In this document: in pieces, positions 11,830-24,305 of the stretch
Layout of the letters: each line of letters starts with the position of its first letter
Position numbering within the stretch: the stretch's first letter is position 1
Assembly (NCBI GenBank): GCA_002189035.1
Contig: CM007991.1
Location: forward strand, 5,084,001-5,148,000
Length of the DNA: 64,000 nt
Source: Utricularia gibba
Taxonomy: Eukaryota; Streptophyta; Magnoliopsida; Lamiales; Lentibulariaceae
Direction: 5' to 3'
The notes under the pieces: generated by a model
What the model was told of the DNA's origin: nothing
The model's input: only the letters and a program-made list of their open reading frames with translations
Databases searched by the model: none
Program-made: the position numbers and the translations under genes

Positions 11830-12960
11830 GAATGAGATTTCAATCATCAACAGTTCTACGATATTATTCACCAATTTGTTGAACAAAATGTATATCAGCA
11901 TGTTGTTGAATGGACACATGAAAAGAGTTTATGATCCAAACTTGAGAATCTTTATGCTTCCAAGACGGATGGTGACACATTATTTTATGTCAAGAAATTG
12001 ATTACTCTAAAGTATAGAGAATGGAGTTTCATTGCAAATCATTTGGATGATATTTAAGAGGTCATGTCATAGTTGGCGACAATGAATATATTTTTTAAGG
12101 ATAATCTTCTAGCATTGTTGGTATTAGTGACTCTGCTAGAATCTTGGAAGATTCTCAAGATTACATTGACAAGTTTTCTAAATCTCTCACTTGAGCGACT
12201 CAAAAGTGTAGTTTTCAATGAGGAGAAGAGGAGAAAGATGCAAAATGCTTCAACCTCCGGACAACATGAAATCATAGTTGTAGAACCTGGGTCCAATCTA
12301 TGTAATGAAAGAAAAGACAACAAAAGTAGGAAAAGGAATAAATATAGCATTGTGGAGTATCATTTCTGCAAAAAGAAGGAGCTCAGTAAGAAAAATTCCT
12401 AGAGACAATATATCACTTGGCACCATGAATATAGAAAAACGACAATCGTCGAAGGTTGTAAGTAAAGACAATATTTTCTTATGTACCCACAAGGGGGATG
12501 AAGTTGACTTGGAAAGATGTTACACATGTGCCAAACATGCAATTAAATTTATCTTGGTTCATGTCTTGATTATGAAGGTTATGCCATAAATTTCAGTTAT
12601 GGCTGATGGAAGTTGACTAAAGATTTATTGATCGTTGAAATCAGAGAAAAGCTTAATACGTTGTATGTGACACAAACAAACATGTGTGTTGATGCTGCTA
12701 ATGTTGGTGAGAAAGGAATTTTTATTGATGTGTGGCATAGAAGCCTTTGCAATATGGGTGAAAAAGTCATGAAGACAATGATGAGAAGGGATAGTATTGG
12801 CTTACTTGTTAATTAAAATTTGAGACAATGCAATGATTTTTTCACTGGAAAACAAACAAAGGTGACATTTCAAACTAGGCATCCATATATGAACCCTAGA
12901 GATCACATTGCCTAGTGGGACTCACATTGATAATTATTCTCACATAACTTGAATCTGTCT
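11830..12960 (+). pseudogene. Ty1-copia gag-pol remnant (gag, zinc knuckle, GAG-pre-integrase)
   Basis: The plus strand reads, with several stops and frame changes: a gag C-terminal part (12070-12290), an EYHFCKKK zinc-knuckle remnant near 12357, a stretch with RDNISLGTMN and KDNIFL (about 12405-12480), and at 12613-12816 the pre-integrase block LNTLYVTQTNMCVDAANV with WHRSLCNMGEKVMKTMMR, the degenerate form of the copia LWHRRLGHMS motif. It breaks off before the integrase core. This is typical of Tork/TNT1-like copia elements. It is dead. Confidence 0.75.
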
Positions 12961-13434
12961 CAAAAAGATTATAGATCAAGTTTTAGAGAAGTTCATTATA
13001 GCAAAAACGTCATCATTGATAGAAAGAGTAAGATGTCTATTGAAGTGAGAAACTAGAAATAAGGTGAAGTGCATTAGCACAGAAATGAGGGCAGACTTTG
13101 ATGACTATTGCAAGGAGATGAGAATCTAACACAAGCTCATTATAGCAAAAACATAATCATTGAATGGATTGGAAGAAAGGATGAATTGAACATTGATAGA
13201 AAGAGTAATATGTCTTCTTTCTCACTCAAAGTTATTATAAGTGTTCTAGAAAAAAGTTATTCTTACGATAGGATATATTTTGAATCTTTTGCCATGTGTG
13301 CCTTTGAAACATGATGTCCCTTGTAGTAATGAAAATTCAACAAATGTACGAGTGAATATGATAGTGCCAAATAATGGAGGTGATGTTGAGGATCATGTAC
13401 CCAAAGAACCTCATGATCATGAGGAACTAGAGGC
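12961..13434. other. Decayed sequence between copia remnant and LTR D
   Basis: Contains two imperfect copies of a segment with TCATTATAGCAAAAAC (about 12990 and 13138), pointing to an internal duplication. Possible continuation of the copia element; nothing is readable as a gene. Confidence 0.35.
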
Positions 13435-13927
13435 TGTTGGTATTAGTGCATGTGTTCTAGAGACAATCAACTAGAACATAGATCTTATCTTTACAAGATA
13501 AGATCTTTACAAGATAAGATCTTTACAAGATAAGATCTTTACAAGATAAGATCTTTTACGGAGATTTGATTAGATATGTTATCAAATATTTATATAAGAT
13601 AATTAAAAAGATTTGATCCGCAGAGATTTTCATATCTTCATTCTCTCTAAGATTCATCTGTAAGGGGACGGTTTTCTCTACTAGCACCTGAGGAGATCGA
13701 CCAGCATTCTTTGGCCTTGAAAAGGTTATCCATGAAGTGCTTCACATGTGGATACCGTAGAAGCTGTTTCCTATTGGCAGTTGGTGAACAACGGAGTACA
13801 TTGAAAGGTATTGTCAATATCTCTTTATGTGACGTATACTGTATTCCAAGATCTGTGTGTAGGGTTTCTCAAAAAATTTTAAATTCCACTACACTGAGGA
13901 CATACGATGTCTACGAGAAACCTAACA
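13435..13927 (+). repeat. LTR remnant, family D (internally deleted)
   Basis: It starts TGTTGGTATTAGTGCATGTG and ends ACGAGAAACCTAACA, matching both ends of the longer LTRs at 25847-27335 and 42915-44271. About 900 bases of the middle are missing. The flanks GAGGC and GTTGA do not match, so there is no target-site duplication and one end may be rearranged. Confidence 0.75.
13482..13556. repeat. 16-bp tandem repeat inside LTR D
   Basis: ATCTTTACAAGATAAG is repeated perfectly three times (13503-13550) with partial units on both sides. Each unit contains ATCTT/AAGAT arms, so single strands can fold. The other two LTR D copies show only about one unit. Confidence 0.85.
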
Positions 13928-13989
13928 GTTGATAATGGAGATGTGTGATTTTGATTATAATTTTGTAAGTACATAAAAATCATTCAAAT

Positions 13990-14221
13990 AATAAATAAAA
14001 TCTTCTCCATAGAGAATTGATTATTTTTGGATTTTCTAAAAACACATATAGAAAACAAATGACAACAAAACAAAAAATGACTTTCAATATTTGCTTGCCC
14101 ATGTGTGTGCATATTAGCCATAAGAACTGACTAGTTTTCCCATGTGTATGCATATAAGAATTGACTTGCTTGCCCATGTGTGCACATATAAAGCATAAGA
14201 ACTTACTCGCTTGCTCATGTG
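13990..14221 (-). repeat. Tandem-like repeats in a gypsy leader remnant
   Basis: Four degenerate copies of a unit containing CTTGCCCATGTGTG and GCATATAAG...AAGAACT occur between about 14090 and 14220. They lie where gag or its leader would start relative to the LTR at 14222-15265. No intact reading frame. Confidence 0.5.
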
Positions 14222-15265
14222 TGTAACCCTTATAGCATAGTTTCTCTTTTGGTGGGATTGTATAATCAACCATGCCACTAGAGCTGTTTTGACTCTTGTA
14301 ATAACTCGTAGTTTACCACATTTGCTCCTAACCCACACAACTCACACCCTCACAAAAAAATTAGGCCGAATGTGACATATCAACAATATCCTATTAAATC
14401 CTTCTTCTTATATACTTGACACAAATCCGAAATTCTCCCAGATTTTCTTAGGGTTTTATATTACTAAAGAGCATGTTGGCAAAAAAAAAATATTATAAAA
14501 AAACCAAACATCAAGTTAAATATCAATGAACATAGTCAAATAGTCACATGCATAGGGACTTGTGCATATAACGCTTCACTGCACATCCTCAATTGCAAGT
14601 CCTTACATGCACATGTTTAGTCCAATATAAAAATAAAAATGAAAATATGAAAAAATAAAAGAAAAAATCAATAATAGATGTCTCTAATATTTGAGAGAGT
14701 TGAGTATTTATTGGAGTAGAGATCTGAGTTTTATGTTGCACTTTCTTAATGGGCTTAGATAAGATTTTTTATCTAAATCTTTCAAGGTCATCTTATTTTT
14801 ATCTCATCCATGAATCTTGGAAGAAATTTTTATCTTTTGAAATGTCACAACCCACACTCTCTTTGCATGATGTTATCCATTTTTGGGCACTTAACCCTCA
14901 TGGTTTTATGTTCTGCCCTACTGAGGAAAAGGCCACGTGCAAGATTAGGAGAGTCCCTCAACTTATGCATGTCTCCTCCCTTACCGATAACCAATGTAGG
15001 ATACCATCACCAAGCCCTGGCCTAACATTTTGGACTTAGATTCATGTCCTCTCAAACCAACAAATTGTTGGGTCTTAATTTCTCCTCAAATCAACCCCAA
15101 AATGACCTAAAAATCAACAAAATGTACTTTTTCTACAAACAGATGAAATCAACAAAAAAGATGCAACATCAATAAAAAATAATGGGAAAGTGGAGTAAAG
15201 TAGGTAAAAAAAATCCCCAAAAGTGATACAAAGCATGTTTTGGAATGAAACAAAATCACTTATCA
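14222..15265 (-). repeat. LTR-like block related to the element A LTR
   Basis: Aligned by eye to 4922-5845: TTATAGCA near the left end, the TGACACAAATC/CTTGAGGCC region, a shared GTGCATATAACGCTTCAC / GCGCAAGCAAGACTTCAC site, and AAAATCACTTATCA at the right end. It is more decayed than the element A copy. Confidence 0.55.
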
Positions 15266-15539
15266 AGTTCAACAACCATCAAATTCTATCGGAGGTTCTT
15301 GTGTATGCACAAGATCAAGAAGAGTTGTGGCACCGTGCTAGATTATCATAAGATGAGTTCACAATGCCCACTTGTGGGGAAGAATCTTAGAGTTTTAGGA
15401 TGCTATGGAAAGTCAAGATAAAAATCTCTAGACGGAAGTTATTGAAGAAGAAATGAAGTCATTGAATTAGAATAAGACGTACCACTTAGTGAAGTTACTG
15501 GAAGTCATAAAGGCACTAAAGTGCAAGTTGGTTTTTAGA
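15266..15539. other. Decayed sequence before the copia RT relic
   Basis: Probably the upstream part of the same old copia element; no stretch long enough to assign. Confidence 0.3.
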
Positions 15540-16040
15540 ATAATTCATTTTATGAATATAAGCCTTGATGCATGGCTAGGCTAGTGATGAAAGGATTCAA
15601 CTAGCGAAAAGAAATCCATTATGATGAGATATTTGTACTAGTTGTGATGATGACATCTATCTAGATAGTGTTGTGGTTAGTAGCTAGTCTCAACATGAAA
15701 GTTGAGCAGATGAATGCCAAGATGATATTCCAATATGGAGATCTATAGGAATAGATCTATATGGAACAACAAAAAAGATTTTCAAAAGAGTGAAAAGAGA
15801 GAATGCTTGCAAGTTTCAACAAAAAATTAATTTTTTTAAAAACTTTTAGACAATAATACATGAAGTTTGACTCAGTCATGGAGAAGCATGACTTCAACAA
15901 GATGAGTATGTTTTTCAAAAGTTCACAAATTATGATTTTGTGACCTTGCTGTTCTATATAGATGATATAATTGTTGGTGAGAATATTTCAAGAATTGTGA
16001 ACTTGAATAATGGGTTGAATAAATATTTCTAGATGAGAGA
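15540..16040 (+). pseudogene. Ty1-copia reverse transcriptase relic
   Basis: The plus strand reads KARLVMKGFN-like text near 15565, then an FVLVVMMTSI stretch, AASLNMKVEQMNAKM-like text and a YMEQQKRF stretch. These are the ordered landmarks of copia RT (ARLVAKGF, FSPVVKMTSIR, DVKTAFLHG, EQPEGF). Many stops and frame shifts follow. It is the N-terminal half of the RT; the YVDD box is not cleanly readable. Confidence 0.7.
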
Positions 16041-17499
16041 CTTAGGGCTGATAAAGTGGATTTGATGGATCCCTCTACATGTGTGTGGCCCACATATTAT
16101 GAGTCCTACACTACCCTAGAAGTAGGATCCCAGGCAAATCTGGATAATCCAATGATTTCTTTTTAGATGATGGGGCAGCGGTTCTCTATATGGATAAATG
16201 ACTTTATCCGCTTATTGGACTTCTACTTTGATGCATATATGCAAGACCACACCTATACAACTAGCATTTTCACACTCCCAAAACCCATACCATGTGAGGT
16301 TAATCTGATGTTTGAGGACTTAACAAGGGACTCTAGGCCCAAGAAAAACGCAAAAGGAAATTAGTTATAGAAACTAGCACTATAGTATATCCATGTCTTG
16401 ATGTCTCATGAGCTTTCCTATTGCAAGCGCAAGCTCAAGACATTTTTATGTTACATTGCATCAAACATGAATAGAGGGTAAATTTAGGCACCTTTCTAGT
16501 GAACCTACTGGCTCAAGCCCGCATACACCCCCTAGGTATGACTATGTTTTGGCCATGTAATCACCAAACTTGCACAAGGATTAGGGGCCTTCACCACCTC
16601 TGATGCAAAGTCCCTAATGATTTTGCCATCGATATCTATGTACGAAGCCTCCCTGATTAAATGTAGAAGGGTACAAGCCACTTGAACAAGAGAGTTACAA
16701 TTTTTTACGCTTGAAGGTTTCACTACACCTAATGTTTTGTTGGAACATCTGAATGCATTGGCACCTCAAGAAGTGGCAAATGTGTTGGGAGAGATAGTTG
16801 CTTCCCTCCAAATTATTTTTGGCCAATTGTGAAAATCTAGATCAGTGCCTATTAGCCTTGGAAGCACAGTTGTGCTCTACTCAGAGGTGTGTGCCTTTGG
16901 GGACCAAATGCAATGCAAGTATGGGGAGGGAAGCATCTAAGCATGTATGAGTTGTGCAGTTTGTGGCTTGTTATGCATTCCATGGTTGTGACCTTTTGTT
17001 TGTACCTTTACTACTATACTACAGTACATGAACTTGTCCTCCCCCCTCCCCCCGGATTTTATTTATTTGGTTGGACACAATACTATTTAATGGTATTATA
17101 ACTTTAAGATAATTGCTGCACATAAGAATTTTGGTCTACTTTCTGCTTATCTATCCTTTGCCATACTATTTTCTTGCCACTCCCTACACATGCTACACAA
17201 CCTAATTTTTCACTGAGAGGACTTTTTTCTTTACTTATTTTATGAGTGACATGACCATAGAACAAACAAAGACTTGTTCCTATGCATATTATAGACTAAT
17301 TCACCAGGTCTTGTGCAAGGGGATTGAGACAATAGAATTTGCTTTAATTTCTCCTAATATCCCACCTTGAAGTCGCTTAGTGAGCCCTGCTGCACCTAAA
17401 TCCTTTTTCTTTGGATCACCTCATCAGTAGCCTGATGCCTTATGAAGTTTATCTAGCATTGGATTTGGAGCCCCTTAGGACCACAAACTTAAAATTGTA
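16041..17499. other. Unclassified repeat-like region
   Basis: Short plus-strand open stretches at 16167-16364 and about 16590-16800 have no family I recognise. A C-rich run occurs at about 17041-17054, and a G-rich purine tract (GTATGGGGAGGGAAG) at about 16919. The whole is probably internal or 3' retroelement sequence, since gypsy pol follows directly. Confidence 0.3.
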
Positions 17500-20410
17500 G
17501 CTTGCAACCATATTGGTGGCCATTCCGAAGGGTATTGTGAAAGATGTTCTTGTTAGAGTCTCAAATACTTGCTATCCTTATGACTTTATTGTTGTGAAAA
17601 TGCCACCAACTAGAGTGCACCCAACTAGAGTGAATGATAATATTTTGATTTTGGGACATTGTTCTCTAGCTACTGAAAATGCTTAGATTGATTGTAGGAA
17701 AGGAGCTATAACAATTGATTTTGCTGATGATATTTCTATTTTTAAGACAAATGAAGCTGAAAAATTCCCAAATGATTTTGCACCTATGACTAGAGTTGAT
17801 ATTGTTGATGAGCTGGTGGAGGAAGTTTTTGATGAGGCACAGTGTGAACCTTGGAAATCTTTAGACAAGAAATTGAGCTTGAAGAGGAGGAAGTTGAACA
17901 GTTAATTTTGGAATGCTTTGTTAAGATAAGGATTTGGAAAAACTTGGTGAAGTGACTAGTGTTGAACCACTAGAATTGAAACTCTTGTTTCACATTTGAA
18001 ATATGCGTTTATTGGGTGAGAATTCAAAGCTGGTTTATCAGTGCAGATTTTTTCTTGTGAAGAAGAGATGAAGCTAATGAACGTTCTGAAAGCCAACAGA
18101 AAAGCCATCAGTTGCCATTAGATGACATAGCCAAAATCAGTACATATGTTACAATCGTAGGATTTATCTTGACAATGGAGTAAAATTGGTTGGACAATCT
18201 CAAAGAGGGCATAATTCTATCCTCATGGAGGTAGTGAAGAAAGAAATATAGAAGCTTTTGAAGGCTGGAGTCATTTACTAGATTTTTGATAGCACGTAGG
18301 TAAGTCCTATCCATGCAGTCTCTAAAAATAACAGGAATTACAATTGCTGAAGATGCTGATGGGAAGAAGGTGGCAACATGATGGGTATTCAAGGTATAAC
18401 CAGGTTGTTGTGGCATCATATGATCAAGAAAAGACGACTTTTATCAGCCTCTTTGGGACATATGCATACAAGAAAATGTCATTTGGACTATGCAACGCTC
18501 CTGCGAAGTTTCAAAGGCGTGTCACTAATATTTTTTGGATTATATTGATGATTTCATAGAAGTGTTTATGGATGACTTTACTTTGCATGGTTTAAGTTTT
18601 GATGATTTTTTGAACCATGAACTTTTTTTGAAACTTTGTGTTGAAAAGAATTCAATTTAACACTCTCAAAAAGCCATTTTAATAGCCACTATCATTCAAG
18701 CTCCAATTATGAAGTAGGCGCTATGTTGGGCTAGAAGCTTGATGGAAAAGATAAAGTTATTAGCTATGCCTTCAAAACTCTAGATAGTGCTCAAGTGAAC
18801 TACACTATGACTAAGGAGATTTCAGCTATCTTGTTTGCATTGGAAACGTTCAGAAGCTATTTGTTGGGAAATAAGATGATTGTGCACATAGATCATGCGT
18901 CCATCAAACACCTCGTGTCTAAGAAGGAATCCAAACCGAGGCTTATGAGCTGGGTCTTATTGTTGCAAGAGTTCAATGTGGAAATCAAGGATAAACCTAA
19001 GCACCTCAATCAAGTCGTAGATCATCTTAGAAAAATTGAGTAGCCCCTAGATGGTGTACAAATTGTTGAAGAATTTTCAGATGAACAACCTTGTGCAATT
19101 CAGGCTAATGCAAGCAAGAGCAGTGAACCATGGTACGTAGACATCATCAACTATCTATACACTGGAGAGATGACATTGGACTTAGAGAGCTATGAGAAGT
19201 TGAAGCAGAAGTTAAAAAGTGATAGTAAGCATTATTTTTGGGATGACTCCTATCTGTGGAAAAATTGTGCTGAGGTGTAGTGCTACGATGCTTGGTTGAA
19301 GATGAAATTCACCAAGTGCTAACATTCTATCATGCGTCTCCTTGTGAACGGCACTATGGTTCTAAATATACACTCAAGAAGGTGCTGGATTGCAGCTATT
19401 ATTGGCCAACAATCTTCAAGATGCTAAGTCTTACTGTAAGAGCTACGAAATCTGCCAAAGAACAGGGAACATCTCAAACTGCCATGAAATGCCAATGCAG
19501 CTAATTGTTTTTCCTGAAGTGTTGAATGTGTGGGGCATATACTTCATGGGACTCTTTCCAAAATATGATGGCTATGAGTACATCTTGGTAGTAGTAGATT
19601 ACATTTCAAAGTGGATAGAGGCTATCCCCACCAAGTCCCAACACACTCATTTAATCATTTGCTTTATGAAGAATAATATTTTTGTGAGGTTTGGAACACC
19701 CAAAGCCTTGATCAATGATTGTGGGAGATTGTTGAAAGGTTTGGAGTTTAGATAGATCTTCTAACTCTTATCACCCTCAGACCAATGGGCAAGCAGAAGT
19801 CTCTAACTGGGATATCAAGCAAATTTTGGAGAAAAGTATAACTTTCTCTCACAAGGATTGTAGCTCCATGCTGAATGGCACCTTGTAGGCAATTCGTAGA
19901 GCCTTCAAAACGCCAATTGGTATGTCTCGCTTTCGACTTGTATATGATAATTATTGCCATTTGATCATTGGATTAGAGCATAAGGCTAGATGAGCGATTC
20001 AGAGATTGAACTTGGAGATCCAAGGCAATGGTTATCTAAGAAAGCTCCAACTTTCAAAGATTGATGAATCAAGAAATGAGGCCTACATGCATTCTAAGAT
20101 CTTCAAGGAATGCACAAAGTAATTCCACGACCGTCAAATCTTGCGAAAGCACTATGAGCCTAGGCAAAAGGTATTGATGTTACAATCAAAACTCAAACTT
20201 CACCTAGGTAAACTAAAATCTCGTTGTAAGTGACCTTTTGTGATTAAAAGTGTGAATTCTAGCATTTCCATTGACATGTTTAACTCATTCATTGTGAACG
20301 GTCACCAATTGAAAGTTTTTCAAGAATTGATGACCAATGAAGTTGCACATGCTGTGGATGTTGTGGCATTCACAGAAATTCTTCTATAAGTGACTTTGCA
20401 GTTAAGTTTT
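17500..20410 (+). pseudogene. Athila-like Ty3-gypsy pol (element G)
   Basis: In order: end of protease (17500-17880), RT N-terminal region (18000-18360), an RT core with GTYAYKKMSFGLCNAPAKFQ (18450-18520), RNase H with [20 protein letters not shown] (18795-19043), integrase zinc region and core (19280-19755) including a SKWIEAIPTK stretch, and the integrase C-terminal part to about 20390. At least five frame changes or stops separate the parts. Just after pol a GGGAGATAACTAG motif (20442) corresponds to the GGGAGGCAACCC sequence often found after pol in Athila-type elements. The LTR C copy at 20815 lies where a 3' LTR would. Confidence 0.85.
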
Positions 20411-20814
20411 ACCCTAAGGCTTTTTCTAGGGTCCTCATTGGGAGATAACTAGACTTTATTTTCTTTATTTTACTTCTACACTTTTATTTCATTTCTATAG
20501 TTTATGTTCATGTGCTTAATTCTCTACACGGTTGCAGTTGTTGTTTTCTCTACCTCGTATGCACGTGTTGGGTTTCTTTGAAAACTGTCCTCTATCCCGT
20601 GTTGTTACATTTTTCTCTATTATTTTTTTCAACTGCACACATGCCTAGTGTCTTCATTCTCAAAAGGGTAGGAAACTCTTTTCTCTACAACTTCTTTACC
20701 CTTTGTGCCTCTTCATTTCCCATTCTTTCATCCTTTCACAAAACTGTTGTGTCCTCCCATCATGAGTCAAGAGAAATTTTTGTAGATCATTATAATAATA
20801 AAAGAAATTGGTTA
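20411..20814 (+). other. 3' untranslated part of element G
   Basis: T-rich and pyrimidine-rich sequence between pol and the LTR. A weak purine stretch (AATAATAAAAGAAATTGG) ends just before the LTR and may be a decayed polypurine tract. Confidence 0.4.
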
Positions 20815-21240
20815 TGATAACACTGTTTTTATTATATTTTTATATGCTTTTTTAGGTGTATTTTATAGGACAAAATGTTATTTCACATGCATAATTGTCT
20901 TATTTTGTGCATTTAGACGATAAGAATATATTTGTTGGGAAAATAGGCTCAATTATAAACCATTAAGCTGAAATTTCTAATGTTTCTTTCCAATATGTTT
21001 CTAAATCTTAACAGGGTAATAGTTAGTACTTGGAGTGCACTTTCTACATTCACAAGTCAAAAGGGGATAGAAAAGTTTTGAAAAAATGGCTTTTAGGCAA
21101 AAGTAACTGCCCTCTAAAAAGATAATATTTGAAGTAGAGATTTTCCTTCTAGAATAGCAAGAAATAGATGGAGATGTCCTTCCTTTTAGTGGGAAAAGAA
21201 AAGAGGAAAGAGGAGAGAGAAGGGAGAAAATAGGAGAAGG
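20815..21240 (+). repeat. LTR fragment, family C (left part)
   Basis: It starts TGATAACACTGTTTTTATT and parallels 35079-35490 of the solo LTR, including the TTAGGTGTATTTT region, a stretch with GAGATTTTCCTTCTAGAA, and the GGAGATGTCCTT block. It ends where the palindrome turns (21240). Confidence 0.8.
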
Positions 21241-21392
21241 GATTCTCCTTGCTTTACGCTTCTCCTATTCGCTCCCTTCTCTCTGCTCTTTCCTTTTTTC
21301 TTTTCCCACTCACAGGAAGGACATCTCCATCTATTTGCTGCTATTCTAGAAGGAAAATCTCTGCTGCAAATATTTTTTTTAGAGGGCGGTTA
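21104..21392. repeat. Large imperfect palindrome
   Basis: The left arm 21104-21239 and right arm 21259-21392 are reverse complements with few differences over about 135 bases, with a 19-base loop. The left arm is the middle of the family C LTR in plus orientation; the right arm is the same stretch inverted. Confidence 0.9.
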
Positions 21393-21612
21393 TTGACGAC
21401 AATCCTCTTGTCCTCTCAATCCTCCACGGAGGAATCACATGAGATTATTCTTGTGCCTCCTTGACAATCATGGTGTAAGCGAGAATGAACTTTTCCTTGC
21501 AATTAGAACCAATTACTCGAAAGGAATCAGTGAAAGTCGACGTGAAGATAGATAAAAGGAGAAAATGGAATCCATTTACTTGGAATTGCTTCCTTTAGTC
21601 AAGGTGTATTAC
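21393..21612 (+). repeat. LTR fragment, family F (left of the hAT insertion)
   Basis: Matches 33893-34113 of the solo LTR F, including CAATCCTCTTGTCCTCTCAATC, GGAGGAATCACATGA and the AAAAGGAGAAAATGGAAT region. It ends with TGTATTAC (21605-21612), the target site of the hAT end that follows. Confidence 0.8.
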
Positions 21613-22630
21613 TAGAGGTGGGTTCGGTTCGGAACCGTTCGGTTTTGGTTCCGAACCGAACGGTTCCAAAACCGCGGTTCGCCATGGGCAACGGTTCTGG
21701 TTTCGGTTCGGAATCGTATCCGGAAGGCTTGAACCGAACCGAAACCGAGATTTAAGAAACCGAACCGTAACCGAAACCGCGGTTACTGTTCGTAGGTACT
21801 TTCCAAGCACCCATATGAATCCTTATGGGTGTGTGGAAGTGAAATTTTTAATAAATATTAAATATTTAAACAATTGATTTTTATTTTAAATAAAATTAAT
21901 ATATATATATGAAAAATTATTTTTTTCAACTATATTTCTAATAAATTATTTTTAGTTTAAATCTTTAATATTTCTGAGAAAATATTTTTTTATTATTAAA
22001 AAGTGAATACATTTAAATAATTTACTCTTACAGTTTCACATAAAAATGAAACATAACAATGTTATATTAACATCATCTGTAAAATAAGTAATTTGGTGAG
22101 AGTTTAATATAATAATATGAAATAAATAAATTTGGTATAAGTTCAATATATAATAAATAATTTGGTATATGTTCAATATATAATATAATATGAAATGAGT
22201 TAATTTCACTAAAAATTAATAAATATTGTTATCGTCCATTTTGTAATTCGTATGATTGTTTTTTATGTTCAATTTTATAATTAATAGAAAAAACATGATT
22301 CAGTTATTAAAAATTTGAAGCGATATTACGTATTAGAAGATTTCGTAGGACGTATAAAAAAATGATACAAAATAATTTTCTAGTAACGGTACCTACTAAA
22401 TAAGTACTTTGGTAGGAGCCAGCAATAATAATACAAAATAATTCAATTTTACTGGAAAAAACAAATATTGTTGTTATCTCTTTTGTAATTTGTATGTTTG
22501 CTTTTATGTTTAATTTTATAATTTTCGTAAAAAATCTCAATTAGTTATTAGAAAAATAAGCGACATTTCCGAAATAATTAGATTGTCACGATTGAAATAT
22601 AATACTACAAAATAAGTCAAATCTTTTGAA
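21613..22630 (+). mobile_element. hAT element, one terminal part
   Basis: It starts TAGAGGTGGGTTCGGTTCG, a terminal repeat of plant hAT elements, followed by about 180 bases of alternating GGTTCGG/CCGAACC motifs that can form several hairpins, then AT-rich sequence. The 8 bases before it, TGTATTAC, are the reverse complement of the 8 bases before the hAT end at 44834. No transposase text is readable in this part; the inner boundary at about 22630 is approximate. Confidence 0.75.
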
Positions 22631-23174
22631 AAAAAAGGATGTCCTCATCATCAAGCATGGTGGAGGGTACCTTAGTGATGGTGCGGCCTTGAGGTGAGCA
22701 AGGTTTCTACAATCCACAAATCCACCTCAAAGGTAATATTATCGTACTCACCGTCCCCTTCCTCAGAGAGTGAGCGTCTGCGTTCAGCGGCTGGTGGGCT
22801 GGATGCCTCTTCCACTTTCGTTTCCTCTTCTTCCTCCTCCAAGTCGTCCAGTCAAAAATCTTCATTGGAGCTATCGGTATGGGCCGTGGTTGCAACAGCA
22901 TCTTGCTCCGGTGTGTCATCTACAACTGGGTTAGGTGTAGCTTCTCTCTTCGGGGTTGCTGCTTGCATTTCCTAGGCTGCCAAAGGTTCCTCATGTTTCC
23001 ATGGGAGGTACAAAACAGGAGGAAGTTCGGCTAAAGGGATTGGGGAGAATAGTAGAGAAATCTCCTAGGATGAAGTTTCCAATGGGGGCATAGACTGATG
23101 TTTGTGAGGTCTCGATGAGGGTGAAGCCAAACGCGGTGGGTTCCTCCATGCGTCGCACAGTAGTGGTGGAAAAG
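22631..23174 (-). other. Unclassified block with an acidic reading on the minus strand
   Basis: From about 22980 to 22700 the minus strand reads a Glu- and Asp-rich stretch around a run of Glu codons, with one stop, resembling low-complexity tails of retroelement gag proteins. No domain is recognisable. Confidence 0.3.
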
Positions 23175-24305
23175 ATTCATATTGTGCTACAAAAATTTAG
23201 TTTTACTACCTAGCTTTATATTTTTGCGCATAAGTACCGGAATTGTGTTATTTTAGTCTTAGTTGGGACTAAATCTACGATTTAGTCTTAACCTTCTAAT
23301 AGTTTTACTCGAGCAATGCAGTGCAGGTCGCAATACGAATCCCAAGGAGCCAAATATGCACAGTGTAGTGGCAGAAGATGAGTCCAAAAGTCTGAAAAGT
23401 GGTACACACAAAATCCAAAGAGGAAAAAGGGAGATTTTGGACAAAAAGGGAGGAAAGATGAGAGAGAAGGCAGATCTCCCCTTGGAGACTCACGAACAAG
23501 TTTCTGGGGATTTATCTGGAGAAAGAAGGAGGGGATGACGAACCAAAAGAACACAGCTTCTCTTGAGAAATTATTTTCATTCTTCATGTTTACTGTTCCT
23601 AGCTAAGACTAGATTTGGATTTCCTGTGTGAACGAAGTGTCTGTCCTACTTTTGCTTCATATTGCTCGTTGTTGTTTAGCATTTGTAGCCAAGATGTTGC
23701 TTAGTATCTATGATGAAGATGTTTTACTTTCCATTACCATGAGTAGCTAAGCACTTAGAGGGGGGTGCCTTGGGGTGAAGAGGAGAGAAATATGCTAATC
23801 CATACTTAAACCTAATAAATCACGAGTCACACTACTTCCTTAACAAACAAAGATAGATCCAGGAGGGGGAGGTAGTGAAACCCAATTTAACAACCCTAAT
23901 TAGAGGTAGACCAAAGATTAGGGGGAAAAACAAGAATCCGGGTAGACCTAGATCTTGTGAGTTAGTTGTATGATTTTTTATTTATGTGAGCTTGTTTAGT
24001 GATAGGCATACATTCCCTAGGAGTCCCAAGGCATCACCCATTCCATCCCAGAAACTATCGAAGCCCAAAACTTGTTACTTTTCCTTACTGCATTCTATCG
24101 TAGTTCTGTTTTATTTCTAGCTAAGACCAATTTTACCAACATGACACTGATTACATGCATTAACACTCACATAGCAAGCACCTGCTCTTCGTGTTCGACC
24201 CTAATCACTATGCTCATAATTGTTTTATGCTTGAAGGTGTATTAGTTTATAAATTTATTTGATAGGAATATTTACATTTACGACGTGTAAATTTTTCGTT
24301 TATCA
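23175..24305 (+). repeat. LTR-like block, family E
   Basis: Shares with 30334-31438 and 39198-40535 the landmarks CTAAATC...GATTTAG, ATGAGTAGCTAA, GGTAGACCTAG, TTCGTGTTCGACCC and the end ATTTTTCGTTTATCA. The left boundary is approximate. No PBS follows convincingly. Confidence 0.6.

Noticed and set aside
13482-13556. CRISPR-like array
   Set aside because: Contiguous tandem units without spacers, in a plant LTR.
21595-21810. Open frame across the hAT terminus
   Set aside because: Chance opening through GGTTCGG repeats that spans the terminal repeat and the LTR.
22694-22975. Serine-rich protein on the plus strand
   Set aside because: Complement of a Glu-codon-rich stretch on the minus strand, which itself has a stop and no recognisable domain.
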